A stretch of 64,000 bases of DNA. Source: Lederbergia citri (GTDB taxonomy: Bacteria; Bacillota; Bacilli; Bacillales; Bacillaceae_C). The stretch covers positions 849,280-913,279 of the forward strand of contig NZ_JAGYPG010000002.1 in assembly GCF_018343625.1 (NCBI RefSeq), in the 5' to 3' direction. A program made the translations under genes and the position numbers. Under the pieces are notes generated by a model that ran no database searches, was not told the origin of the DNA, and saw nothing but the letters and a program-made list of their open reading frames with translations. Of this stretch, positions 34,230 through 42,763 are shown piece after piece. Position 1 is the first letter of the stretch. Every line of letters begins with the position of its first letter.

Positions 34230-34598
34230 CTAGGTATCATTTGCTACTTCGATTAATTCGATAATTTCTTGATTTGGACCTTCATAAAAGACCGTTGACC
34301 AGCCATTTTTTAGTTTAATTGGCCCCTCAGTTGGAATAATCCCATTTCTTTGAAGATGAATGTTCCAATCAGAAAGATCATTAACTTCCCATGAAATATG
34401 CATGTTATCTTTGTGATATTCTTCTTTCTCTTCCGATTGGATTAATTCAATTCTTATAGAATCTCTTTTTAAAAATGTGATCTTTTCACCTACAAGCTCG
34501 AGACGTTGCTCAATTGAAAAACCAAATACCTCTTCGTAAAATTTCTCCGATTTTTCTAAGTCCTGTACTTGTATGCCAACATGATGCCACTTCATCAT
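34230..34598 (-). CDS. VOC superfamily (glyoxalase/dioxygenase-fold) protein
   Basis: A 122-residue protein with WHHVGIQVQDLEKSEKFYEE at the start (metal-binding His), and HISWEVNDLSDW and GPNQEIIELIE later, the His and Glu of the vicinal oxygen chelate fold. It may be a lyase, dioxygenase or resistance protein. Its ATG overlaps the stop of the QueA-like gene by four bases, so the two are probably cotranscribed. Confidence 0.82.
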   Translation of the reverse strand: MMKWHHVGIQVQDLEKSEKFYEEVFGFSIEQRLELVGEKITFLKRDSIRIELIQSEEKEEYHKDNMHISWEVNDLSDWNIHLQRNGIIPTEGPIKLKNGWSTVFYEGPNQEIIELIEVANDT

Positions 34599-35629
34599 TC
34601 ATTCTCCATTGGCAAGATTAAGTTCATATCCCCAAATTCATGCCATAAATACTCTTGTTCAAGTGCTTCATGATAAGATTTTAGTAAATAATCCTTTTTA
34701 ATGAATGCTGTTAGCAAATGCAAATGGCTAGCTTCAGGCTCGTGGAATCCAGTCAATAGACCATCCACCACCTTTAAAGGGTATCCTTCTTTAATGAATA
34801 AATCCGTAAGTCGATCTTGTGGTGTCACTTGACCTTTATAATCCGATGCTGATTCTAGAGCTCTTACGACTGTCGTCCCAACTGCTATTACTCGGCCACC
34901 ATCCTTTCGCGTCCTATTCACTATTTTCGCAGTTTGTTCAGATATATGAAATTGTTCAGGATGCTTACTGGGGGTTGGCCAGTGATCATCGCCATAATAG
35001 CTAAGTCCTGCATGTAGCTGTAAAAACGTCGTTTGTATTCCCTCTTTCTTTAAATGATTTATAAGAGCCCAGGAAAACGCCCTACCTGCAGAAGCCATTT
35101 CAACTGAACCAGGGACTGTAGCATACACGGTTTGATATGCTTCCAGCGGCCAGGAGGTTTCGATATATTCGTAGCGAATAGGTTCGCCAAATTGAAAGAT
35201 CATGTTATATAATTCGACTCCGCCCTTTGAAAATAAAAGTCTAACTAACGGACGCTCACTCCCATTACCAATGATTGTAGCTGTAATACCACTTTCAAAT
35301 ATAAGCTTCTCTCCAATTTTACAAAGCCCATTTAACACAAGAGCATCCCATTGTTGATCAGAAAGTTGTCGTGAAAGCCGGACCTCAACGTTCCGTCCAC
35401 CTTGTCTTCCTCTTAAAACGGAAGGAATTGTCCGACTGTTGTTCATGACAAGTAAATCACCGGGCTTTAGATATGAAGCGAGATCTTTAAATTGTCCGTG
35501 AATCGTTTTTCCGGATACGCGATCCAACACCATAAGTCTGACTCCATCCCGTGATGCACCTCTTTTTTCAGCTGGAATTGATGCATTTAAATTCGAAGGA
35601 ATATGAAAATCTGTAGCATCCACGTTCAT
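34595..35629 (-). CDS. QueA-like S-adenosylmethionine:tRNA ribosyltransferase-isomerase paralogue
   Basis: A 344-residue protein of QueA fold. Recognisable are RGASRDGVRLMVLDR, YLKPGDLLVMNNSRTIPSVL, LQLHAGLSYYGDDHW and GTTVVRALES. Canonical QueA makes the queuosine precursor from SAM and preQ1-tRNA and has an AAPTAGLHFT block; here that position reads EMASAGRAFSWALINHL, so the conserved threonine and histidine are changed. It is not beside tgt. It may act on another substrate. The ATG at 35629 has GAGGGGG upstream; its operon partners are an SDR and a VOC protein. Confidence 0.78.
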   Translation of the reverse strand: MNVDATDFHIPSNLNASIPAEKRGASRDGVRLMVLDRVSGKTIHGQFKDLASYLKPGDLLVMNNSRTIPSVLRGRQGGRNVEVRLSRQLSDQQWDALVLNGLCKIGEKLIFESGITATIIGNGSERPLVRLLFSKGGVELYNMIFQFGEPIRYEYIETSWPLEAYQTVYATVPGSVEMASAGRAFSWALINHLKKEGIQTTFLQLHAGLSYYGDDHWPTPSKHPEQFHISEQTAKIVNRTRKDGGRVIAVGTTVVRALESASDYKGQVTPQDRLTDLFIKEGYPLKVVDGLLTGFHEPEASHLHLLTAFIKKDYLLKSYHEALEQEYLWHEFGDMNLILPMENE

Positions 35630-35639
35630 CGTGTCCCCC

Positions 35640-36356
35640 TCACTCATCCTTAAAGGATTGTGCTTCAAAACGCTGTCCATTTATCGATTTGGAATCATTT
35701 GAAGCGAGATAGAGAAAGACATCGACAACATCATCCGGGTTAGCAAGATCATAATCGCAGTCAGGAACAGCCTTGTCATGCATGTCAGTATCCATTTCTC
35801 CAGGATCCACCATGTTTATTCGGACACCTGTTTCCTGTAATTCATCTGCCCATGTTTGTGTCAATCCTTCAAGTGCAAATTTTGAAATACCGTAAGCTCC
35901 CCATTCAGCAAAACCAGTACGACCCGCTTCAGATGTAACATTTATAATCGATCCTTCATTCCTCTCAAGCATTCCAGGTAACACCCGTTTTGTTAGTAAA
36001 AAGGGGTTCATAATGTTTACTTTTAGCACTTCTGTAAAATCATCATTTGGATAATCAAGAAGCAAAGTTGGTCCTGGTCCAAATATAGATGCATTATTTA
36101 TTAAAACATCAACTCGCCCGTATACATTTTCAACAATTGAGACAAACCTTTCTACGTCTCTTTCTAGTGACACATCAGCAGCCACCGCCAGTACCTCTGC
36201 TCCAAGGCTTTCCACTTCTTCTTTTACCTTTATTAGTTCCTCCTCACCTCTAGAACAAATTGCGAGTCTTACTCCAGTTTTTGCAAACGCATGCGTAAGG
36301 GCTTTTCCTAACCCCTTTGATGCTCCCGTTATCATAACGACACGTTTATTTCCCAT
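35640..36356 (-). CDS. Short-chain dehydrogenase/reductase
   Basis: A 238-residue SDR with the NAD(P)-binding TGASKGLGKALTHAF, NNASIFGPG, catalytic Ser in NVTSEAGRTG and YGISKFA (Tyr and Lys). The CSRGEE segment after beta-2 suggests NADPH preference. The ATG at 36356 follows AAAGGGGAT. It ends ten bases before the QueA-like gene, so SDR, QueA-like and VOC proteins form a three-gene operon of unknown purpose. Confidence 0.87.
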   Translation of the reverse strand: MGNKRVVMITGASKGLGKALTHAFAKTGVRLAICSRGEEELIKVKEEVESLGAEVLAVAADVSLERDVERFVSIVENVYGRVDVLINNASIFGPGPTLLLDYPNDDFTEVLKVNIMNPFLLTKRVLPGMLERNEGSIINVTSEAGRTGFAEWGAYGISKFALEGLTQTWADELQETGVRINMVDPGEMDTDMHDKAVPDCDYDLANPDDVVDVFLYLASNDSKSINGQRFEAQSFKDE

Positions 36357-36494
36357 TTGATAATCCCCTTTCATACCTTATGATGACTTTATTATAAAAA
36401 ATGAAGGGATTTTTTTAATCCAGAAAACGGGGTAGATTTTCATACTAATATCGAAGGTAAAAGACATAGTACTTACGACCGAGACAAGAAGAAA

Positions 36495-36532
36495 AAGGTG
36501 GTAGAACTAAAATTCGATAGTTCAACCACCTT
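36495..36532. terminator. Long hairpin between the phosphatase and SDR genes
   Basis: AAGGTGGTAGAACT (36495-36508) pairs with AGTTCAACCACCTT (36519-36532) with one mismatch; on the minus strand it is followed by TTTTTC, so it could end the SDR operon's upstream transcript. Confidence 0.55.
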
Positions 36533-36586
36533 AATTACCCAAAATATTGACACTTATTAACCTAGATCATTGATGATTAAAAAAGA

Positions 36587-36617
36587 AAAGCCTATATAGT
36601 TCAGCTATACAGGCTTT
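36587..36617 (-). terminator. Intrinsic terminator after the histidine phosphatase gene
   Basis: AAAGCCT-TATAG pairs with CTATA-AGGCTTT, followed on the minus strand by TTCTTTTTT. It lies nine bases beyond the stop codon. Confidence 0.8.
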
Positions 36618-36624
36618 ATCCACA
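36616..36624 (+). promoter_or_regulatory. Single perfect DnaA box
   Basis: TTATCCACA lies at the 3' end of the histidine phosphatase gene, overlapping its terminator. It may be chance; two more abutting copies occur 2.4 kb away. Confidence 0.3.
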
Positions 36625-36625
36625 A

Positions 36626-37210
36626 TTACAGTTCCTTATATTTTGAAAGATGCCCCACCTGGTTATAATCATTAATCAACCATTTCTCTTCCTGAAAGTT
36701 AATATTACTAATACAAGCATTGATTAACCTCGTCTTACCCGAACCTATTTCTCCATCTGACAAAATCGATAAAATAGCGTTTATTACTCCTCCATGCGCT
36801 ACAAGGAGGACTTTTTTATTGCCGTACTTTCGATTGATTTTTTCAATACCTGCCATTACACGCTCATTAAGTGCTGATCTTTCTTCTTGATTGGGGATAT
36901 CCCTGTCTGGATACTTTGTTTCAATCTCTTCCCGAGTCATCCCTTCCGCGTCACCAAAGGATCGCTCTGCAAATTCTTCCATTTCAATAAGAGGAATTTG
37001 CAATCCTTCATTAATAATTTTAGCCGTACGCTTTGCTCGTTGGAGTGGACTCGTAACGATGAGATCCCAGTGATCGTTTTTTAAAAAATCTCTACATTCC
37101 TCCGCTTGATGTATGCCAGTTGAATTTAAAGGAATATCCGTTCTTCCTTGAAGTTTACCTAAATCGTTCCAATCTGTTTCACCATGCCGAATTAAACAAA
37201 TGGTCGTTAT
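36626..37210 (-). CDS. Histidine phosphatase family protein with apparent ATA start
   Basis: The frame extends well upstream of its first ATG (37003). It includes TTICLIRHGETDWND, the catalytic RHGE of the phosphoglycerate-mutase-like family, and TSPLQRAKRTAKII; the second catalytic His is in LLVAHGGV. The natural start position, one residue before TTICLIRHGE, is ATA at 37210, nine bases after GGGAG, where relatives have ATG. No ATG, GTG or TTG gives the complete protein (194 residues). It overlaps the recQ end and may be coupled to it. Either ATA is used as a rare start or the gene is newly disabled. Confidence 0.75.
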   Translation of the reverse strand: MTTICLIRHGETDWNDLGKLQGRTDIPLNSTGIHQAEECRDFLKNDHWDLIVTSPLQRAKRTAKIINEGLQIPLIEMEEFAERSFGDAEGMTREEIETKYPDRDIPNQEERSALNERVMAGIEKINRKYGNKKVLLVAHGGVINAILSILSDGEIGSGKTRLINACISNINFQEEKWLINDYNQVGHLSKYKEL

Positions 37211-37211
37211 T

Positions 37212-39359
37212 TTAAACTTCTCCCTTCGCTACCTTCTCATTATTTCTTTGTAAAAAAGCACGTATCATGAAAAAGCTGACTTCATCTGGCAGCAATTCTT
37301 TAATGGGTGTCAGTCTTGTAGATTCCGCTTCTTCAACCGCCTGTTGGATTATTTCTTCATATTGGCTTGGGATAAATTGATCCCAATCAATCTCATGCCC
37401 TTCTTCATCACATTTGATTAAATGGGATTCCACCGTTCTTTCGGAAAGTTCACGTTCCTGGGCAATTTCGTCGATACCCATTCCATCCTGCAGCATTTGA
37501 TATGTAACAAGATGACTCGATTCTTTCGTACTCTTAGAAGCAGTTTTCCTCTCTACTTTCATCGTGACAATCGGTTTTCTTTCAAACCCTTTTTCTTTAC
37601 AATAGGCGTTAATGATAGACAAGAAATCGGCCCCATACGCTTCCAGTTTTCTTTCACCAATTCCTTTTATTTGTAAAAGTTCATTTTCAGTTTGCGGCAA
37701 CACAGCACTCATCTCTCTCAATGTCGCATCAGAGAAAATAACGTACGGAGGTACTTTTTCTTTTTCGGCGAATTCTCTTCTCAATTCCCGTAGACGTTCG
37801 AAGAGGTCATTGTCCGCAACAATTTGAGCAATGCGTACTTTTTCTTTGCGCATCACAGGTTCGTTTCCACGTAAAACATTCCCTGCACTTTCGGTCAACA
37901 TTAAGATAGGATATTGTCCGTCTGTCGGCTGCAAATAACCTTCTGCCGTTAAAAAATCAATAAATTCACTAACTTCTTTTTGTGTTCGTTCTTTCATAAT
38001 ACCGAATGTCGAAAGCTGGTCAAAACCAAAACTTTTTATTTTTTTATCCGCTGATCCAGTTAGTACTTTTGTGATCATCGTTTTTCCAAAGCGCTCATTC
38101 ATTCGTCTTATGCAAGAAAGAACTTTTTGTGCATCGATTGTTACATCCACTTGCTCTCGGGAATCCGTGCAATTTCCACATTTGCCGCATTCAGGCGGGT
38201 TTTCTTCTCCAAAATAATGCAAAATAAATTGTTGCAGGCATGATTCCGTATGCCCATAGGCAACCATTTTCCGTAGCTTTGCATACTCATGTTCTTTTCG
38301 TCCTTCGTCCATCTCCGATTGTTCGATTAAAAAGGATTGGATTTGTGAATCTTGAGGAGCGAATAATAAAATACAGGCACTTTCTTCGCCATCTCTTCCC
38401 GCTCTTCCAGCTTCCTGATAATACGATTCCATATTCCGGGGGATTTGATAATGAATGACGAAACGCACATTCGATTTATTTATACCCATCCCAAATGCAT
38501 TTGTGGCCACCATAATCGATAAATCATCAAATAAAAATCGTTCCTGCTGCTGGTTGCGTTCAGCTTCTGACATTCCAGCATGATATTTTCCCGCGGACCA
38601 TCCTTTTCTCTCTAATAAAAGATGAATTCGGTCCACTTCTTTTCTTGTCGCTGCATAAATGATGCCCGCTTGCGATCTATTTTTTTCTATATAATTCAAT
38701 AAAAAGCGGTCTCTATCCTCCCCTTTCACGACTTGGAAATGTAAATTTTCTCTTTCAAATCCTGTCATGACTACATTTTCTTTATCAATATGAAGGAGAT
38801 CGCAAATATCATTTTGTACTTGTGGAGTAGCCGTTGCGGTAAGTGCTAGAATAACTGGTTTAGGCTTTATTTGATTGACTAAATTTTTGGTTTGCAAGTA
38901 ACTGGGACGGAAATCATGCCCCCATTGGGAAATACAGTGTGCTTCATCAATAGCAAGGAAGGATATATGAATTTCTTTCAGAAGTCTTAAAAACGAAGGT
39001 ACTTCCAATCGTTCGGGAGCAATGTAGACTAGTTTATAATTTCCGTTGTAAATTCCTCGAAGACGTTCATTGATTTCCTCGCTCGGAAGTGTGCTGTTTA
39101 TATACGTAGAAGGAATCCCTGTTTTTTCAAGTGCATCTACTTGATCTTTCATTAATGAAATAAGTGGGGAAATAACGATTGTTATTCCGGGGAAAATCAT
39201 CGCCGGAATCTGATAACAAAGCGATTTTCCGCCTCCTGTTGGCATGATGGTTAGAGTATCTTTTCCCTCTGATACTTTCTGTATGATTTCTTCCTGCCCA
39301 TCACGAAATTGATCATAACCAAAATATGTTTGCAATACGTTTTTTGCTTTATTTAACAA
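37212..39359 (-). CDS. recQ: ATP-dependent DNA helicase RecQ
   Basis: A 715-residue 3'-5' helicase for recombination repair. Helicase motifs are clear: MPTGGGKSLCYQ (Walker A), IDEAHCISQWGHDFRP, LALTATA and QEAGRAGRDG. The zinc site CGKCGNC is near residue 385, then the RQC winged helix, an HRDC domain (LPQTENELLQIKGIGERKLE) and a C-terminal helix-turn-helix-like tail (MLQDGMGIDEIAQERELSER). I chose the TTG at 39359 with GGAGG eight bases upstream. A second shorter RecQ exists in Bacillus; this is the longer, HRDC-containing type. Confidence 0.93.
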   Translation of the reverse strand: MLNKAKNVLQTYFGYDQFRDGQEEIIQKVSEGKDTLTIMPTGGGKSLCYQIPAMIFPGITIVISPLISLMKDQVDALEKTGIPSTYINSTLPSEEINERLRGIYNGNYKLVYIAPERLEVPSFLRLLKEIHISFLAIDEAHCISQWGHDFRPSYLQTKNLVNQIKPKPVILALTATATPQVQNDICDLLHIDKENVVMTGFERENLHFQVVKGEDRDRFLLNYIEKNRSQAGIIYAATRKEVDRIHLLLERKGWSAGKYHAGMSEAERNQQQERFLFDDLSIMVATNAFGMGINKSNVRFVIHYQIPRNMESYYQEAGRAGRDGEESACILLFAPQDSQIQSFLIEQSEMDEGRKEHEYAKLRKMVAYGHTESCLQQFILHYFGEENPPECGKCGNCTDSREQVDVTIDAQKVLSCIRRMNERFGKTMITKVLTGSADKKIKSFGFDQLSTFGIMKERTQKEVSEFIDFLTAEGYLQPTDGQYPILMLTESAGNVLRGNEPVMRKEKVRIAQIVADNDLFERLRELRREFAEKEKVPPYVIFSDATLREMSAVLPQTENELLQIKGIGERKLEAYGADFLSIINAYCKEKGFERKPIVTMKVERKTASKSTKESSHLVTYQMLQDGMGIDEIAQERELSERTVESHLIKCDEEGHEIDWDQFIPSQYEEIIQQAVEEAESTRLTPIKELLPDEVSFFMIRAFLQRNNEKVAKGEV

Positions 39360-39564
39360 CGAAAGAACCTCCAAATTAGAGATAGTTTCATTATAGCAAA
39401 TATACTAGGTGAATGAATTGAATAACATTTAATTATGACAGCTTTAGATTGATAGAAAATATATTTATGTTTATTTTTGGGAGTTTTTAAAAGTTTCATT
39501 GTTTAAAAAAGCGTTTTCATGGTAGCATTGACATATCTTATCTAATGAAACTGGAGGTAGCTTT

Positions 39565-40536
39565 ATGTCGATTAACTACGAAAAGCTTCAAGCATTAAGT
39601 GATCTTTGTACTCCTTGGTGTTTACATACTGTCGGTACCCTTCGAATTGCAGATTATATTTCTGAAGGAATCAGTCATATTGATGATCTCGCAAAAGCAA
39701 GTGGGAGTGATGCTTATACGCTTCAGAATGTAATGCGTCATCTCGTAAATAAAGGTGTTTTTGAAGAAACGGAACCTAGTAGATTTGCACTTAACGAAGT
39801 ATCGAGAGGATTACTTGAACCTGGTTTTAGGCCTGACTTAACTGGTATTTTTGGTAGAATGGCTTATGCATGGGGAACGCTTCCTACATACGTAAAAACT
39901 GGAGCATCCGGATATCATGAACAGTTCGGCCTTCCTTTTTGGGAAGATCTCGCAGCTAATCCCGATGTTGGAAAGAGCTTCGACGACCTAATGGGGATAG
40001 CTGGACACGGAGTTCCTGATCCTCATTTTCCAATTACAGGAGATTGGGATGCCGTCCAAACCGTTGTTGATGTCGGTGGAGGAACTGGAGCGATGCTAGC
40101 GGAAATTCTTCGTACCAGACCTCACATCCATGGTACGTTGGTTGATCTCCCCGGGACTGCTTCCAGGTCAGCTGAGGTTTTCCAGGATGCAGGAGTAAGT
40201 GATCGAGTTACAGTGGCTGGGCAAAGTTTTTTTGATCCCCTTCCTGCTGGTGCTGATATTTATCTATTAAAAAAGGTACTTGGGAACTGGCCGGACAAAG
40301 AGAAAAAGGAAATATTGCGTCGTTGTGCTGAAGCTGCTCATCCCTCTAGTAGAATCGTCATTATGGGTGGAGTTACGCCTGATGAAGAAAAACATCAATT
40401 AAGTATTGAAATGGTGCTGGTTGGCGGGAAGCCAATCGCATTATCTGAATTCCGCGATATGGCTCGTGAAGTCGGTCTGGAGATAACTTCAACACAGCAG
40501 CACGGCGGCTTTTTAGTCGAGTGTCAGCCAGTCTAA
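39565..40536 (+). CDS. O-methyltransferase family protein (DnrK/RdmB-like)
   Basis: A 323-residue protein with an N-terminal winged-helix dimerisation domain (about 1-95) and a C-terminal SAM domain with VVDVGGGTGAMLAEIL and GTLVDLPG. The position of the catalytic histidine in plant-type O-methyltransferases reads KKVLGNWPDKEKKEIL, where His is Gly, as in carminomycin methyltransferase-like enzymes. This type is commoner in actinobacterial natural product clusters, and gene content around it is unrelated, so transfer is possible. The substrate is unknown. Confidence 0.8.
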   Translation: MSINYEKLQALSDLCTPWCLHTVGTLRIADYISEGISHIDDLAKASGSDAYTLQNVMRHLVNKGVFEETEPSRFALNEVSRGLLEPGFRPDLTGIFGRMAYAWGTLPTYVKTGASGYHEQFGLPFWEDLAANPDVGKSFDDLMGIAGHGVPDPHFPITGDWDAVQTVVDVGGGTGAMLAEILRTRPHIHGTLVDLPGTASRSAEVFQDAGVSDRVTVAGQSFFDPLPAGADIYLLKKVLGNWPDKEKKEILRRCAEAAHPSSRIVIMGGVTPDEEKHQLSIEMVLVGGKPIALSEFRDMAREVGLEITSTQQHGGFLVECQPV

Positions 40537-40539
40537 AAA

Positions 40540-40576
40540 ATAAACGAGTATGGTAATCAAAACCATACTCGTTTAT
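40540..40576. terminator. Strong hairpin after the O-methyltransferase gene
   Basis: A perfect 15 bp stem ATAAACGAGTATGGT / ACCATACTCGTTTAT with a 7-base loop just after the stop codon. Confidence 0.88.
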
Positions 40577-40611
40577 CATTATAATAAATCATTTATTTTA
40601 AGGTGTTAATC

Positions 40612-41367
40612 ATGAAAAAAATAATTTCATATTTAATCGGCAAACTCGCTGGTGCAGGGTTCTCTTTTTCTATCTTCAATTTGTTCAATATGTTAAATGG
40701 ATCCATATTTGATATGTATCAATTCTCCAAGAATGTATCTAGTCCTCTTTATTGGGTTGCATTTTTTGGATATGGGTTAATATGTTCAATTGTGATTGAT
40801 CTTATCGTTAATAAAGTCTCCAATAAAGGCAATTCTACAAAAGTAATTCTATATTTGGTTGCTGGATTTTCGATTTTTTTCATTTTTGGATTTAGTATCT
40901 TTACGATTATCGCTGGCACAATTGGTGCTTTTGCTGCGCTCCTCTTTTATTTTGGAACAATGATTGCGAACAAAACGCCTGTATTTAAATATATCTTTGC
41001 CTTTGCAATGCCGATTCTATTTTTAACCATCATCAATGTTGATTTTACGGAAAAGCAGCAATGGTCCGAAGTAAAAAACGATACTTCCTACTCTGCAAGC
41101 TTTGACCTTTTTAATGGGGAGCAAAAAATACCTATTAATGCAAAAGAAGGGCAAACAATTTCTGTTGCAGTGGACATTAACAATGAAAATGGGGGCGGGC
41201 ATGGCCAGCACGTTTTAAATGAAAAAGGAAAATTGCTTCCAATGTATGAATCCACTGATGATTATATAAGATTTAAAGCTGAATCGACCGGCGTTTATAA
41301 TGTCGTTATAACAGGTGATAATTTAAGGGGAAGTTTTTTTGTTGATTGGAAAATAGAAGATTTATAG
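40612..41367 (+). CDS. Membrane protein with extracytoplasmic C-terminal domain, 251 residues
   Basis: Four to five helices (about residues 10-30, 45-65, 78-98, 101-120, 124-140) precede a soluble C-terminal domain of about 100 residues containing GGGHGQHVLNEKGKLLP and TGVYNVVITGDNLRGSF, a beta-sandwich-like sequence. The ATG at 40612 follows AAGGTG. I do not recognise the family. Confidence 0.6.
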   Translation: MKKIISYLIGKLAGAGFSFSIFNLFNMLNGSIFDMYQFSKNVSSPLYWVAFFGYGLICSIVIDLIVNKVSNKGNSTKVILYLVAGFSIFFIFGFSIFTIIAGTIGAFAALLFYFGTMIANKTPVFKYIFAFAMPILFLTIINVDFTEKQQWSEVKNDTSYSASFDLFNGEQKIPINAKEGQTISVAVDINNENGGGHGQHVLNEKGKLLPMYESTDDYIRFKAESTGVYNVVITGDNLRGSFFVDWKIEDL

Positions 41368-41373
41368 AAAATT

Positions 41374-41407
41374 AATCCACTCTAGTTCTTTCTAGAGTGG
41401 ATTTTTG
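41374..41407. terminator. Bidirectional intrinsic terminator
   Basis: A perfect 12 bp stem AATCCACTCTAG / CTAGAGTGGATT followed by TTTTG lies between two convergent genes. Confidence 0.88.
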
Positions 41408-41413
41408 TCAATA

Positions 41414-42382
41414 TTACTGAGCCAATTTGCCCTTATTTTCTAATTTCTGTTCTATCTTTCCTAACATATCTGTAGTCATTTTTTCTAAATCATAACTTGG
41501 TTTAAATCCCCAGTCTTCCCTAGCTGCTGTATCATCAATGGAATTTGGCCAGCTCTCTGCAATCGACTGGCGAACGGGGTCAACGGCATAATCTAGTTTA
41601 AAATTAGGCAGGTGAAGTCTAATTTCTTTTGCAAGGTCTTCTGGTTCTATACTCATTGCCGTAATATTATAGGCATTGCGATGCTTCAAGCGTGCAGGAT
41701 CTGCTTCCATCAACTGGACGATCGCCTGTAATGCGTCCGGCATATACATCATATCCATATATGTTCCTCTATCAATAAAGGAAGTATATCTGCCCTTTTC
41801 AACCGCATCATAATAAATTTCAACGGCGTAGTCGGTCGTTCCTCCGCCCGGCGGTGCCATGTATGAAATTAATCCTGGAAAACGGACTCCTCTCGTATCA
41901 ACTCCGAATTTCGTAAAATAGTAATCGCATAAAAGTTCCCCAGAAACCTTATTCACTCCATACATCGTTGTCGGGCGTTCGATGGTCACTTGTGGTGTGT
42001 GGTCTTTCGGAGTGGAGGGACCGAATGCCCCAATCGAACTTGGTGTAAACATTTGTAATCCTAATTCTCTCGAGGTTTCAAGGGCGTTCACTAGCCCTCC
42101 CATATTTACATTCCAAGCAACCAGTGGCTTAGCCTCTGCTACGGCTGATAACATTGCTGCCAAATGCATAATCGTATCAACTTCATATTTTTTTGCTAAT
42201 TCCAACATTCTTTTGCCGTCTGTCACATCTAGAATTTCAAAGGGACCTGAGGTGGCTGCAACAGACTGATTTTTACGGATATCCGTCGCGAGAACATAAT
42301 CCGCTCCATATAAACTGCGAAGTTTTATAACTAGTTCTGTTCCAATCTGACCCAATGCTCCCGTTACCATAATCTTTTTCAT
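41414..42382 (-). CDS. tdh: SDR-type L-threonine 3-dehydrogenase
   Basis: A 322-residue NAD-dependent extended SDR that oxidises L-threonine to 2-amino-3-oxobutyrate. It has [13 protein letters not shown] at the N-terminus, [10 protein letters not shown] (catalytic Ser/Thr region), [11 protein letters not shown] (Tyr-Lys), and [20 protein letters not shown], the block specific to epimerase-like threonine dehydrogenases. Its upstream neighbour kbl encodes the next enzyme. CTGGAGGAAG precedes the ATG. Two dispersed repeats separate it from kbl. Confidence 0.88.
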   Translation of the reverse strand: MKKIMVTGALGQIGTELVIKLRSLYGADYVLATDIRKNQSVAATSGPFEILDVTDGKRMLELAKKYEVDTIMHLAAMLSAVAEAKPLVAWNVNMGGLVNALETSRELGLQMFTPSSIGAFGPSTPKDHTPQVTIERPTTMYGVNKVSGELLCDYYFTKFGVDTRGVRFPGLISYMAPPGGGTTDYAVEIYYDAVEKGRYTSFIDRGTYMDMMYMPDALQAIVQLMEADPARLKHRNAYNITAMSIEPEDLAKEIRLHLPNFKLDYAVDPVRQSIAESWPNSIDDTAAREDWGFKPSYDLEKMTTDMLGKIEQKLENKGKLAQ

Positions 42383-42410
42383 GAGACTTCCTCCAGATGT
42401 AGGTTATTAG

Positions 42411-42621
42411 AAAAGCGTAGGCGCCTGTTCATCGACGTACAGGCCCGCAGGATGCGGGTCGTCGACGTCGCCACAGGACGTGGCGGTTTTAGTCGACATT
42501 CCTTTTTGGCCTTTGACTGAGATAAAGGAAACACGATGAGTCCGATAGGACGAATCGATGTTGACTTATCGTAGGGAAAAGGACAAGAAGTTTGCTAGTC
42601 GATAGGCGCTGAAGCTAGACA
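42411..42621 (+). repeat. Dispersed structured repeat, copy 2 (between kbl and tdh)
   Basis: A roughly 210 bp copy starting AAAAGCGTAGGCGCCTGTTC and ending GTCGATAGGCGCTGAAGC-TAGACA. It contains internal hairpins (GCCCGCAGGATGCGGGT and GCCACAGGACGTGGC) absent from copy 1, plus the conserved core GACTGAGATAAAGGAAACAC and TGTTGACTTATCGTAGGG. Inverted ends GCGCCT...AGGCGC frame it. Confidence 0.88.
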
Positions 42622-42626
42622 AAGAA

Positions 42627-42758
42627 AAGTGAAAGCGCCTTGCTCATCGACAGGCCCACAGGATGCGGTGGTTTTAGTCGACGTTTCTTTTTAGCCTCTT
42701 ACTTATCGCAGGGAAATGGATAAGAAACTTGCTAGTCGATAGGCGCTTTAGCCAGACA
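42627..42758 (+). repeat. Dispersed structured repeat, copy 3 (shorter)
   Basis: A shortened copy from GAAAGCGCCTTGCTCATCGA to GTCGATAGGCGCTTTAGCC. It lacks the AAAGGAAACACGATGAG block but keeps GGTTTTAGTCGAC, CTTATCGCAGGGAAATGG and the ends. It lies six bases from copy 2 in the same orientation. Confidence 0.85.
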
Positions 42759-42763
42759 AAAAT

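Noticed and set aside
36626..37003. 125-residue phosphatase starting at the internal ATG at 37003
   Set aside because: This version lacks the catalytic RHGE motif, which is present in frame upstream; the full frame from 37210 is the real gene or its relic.
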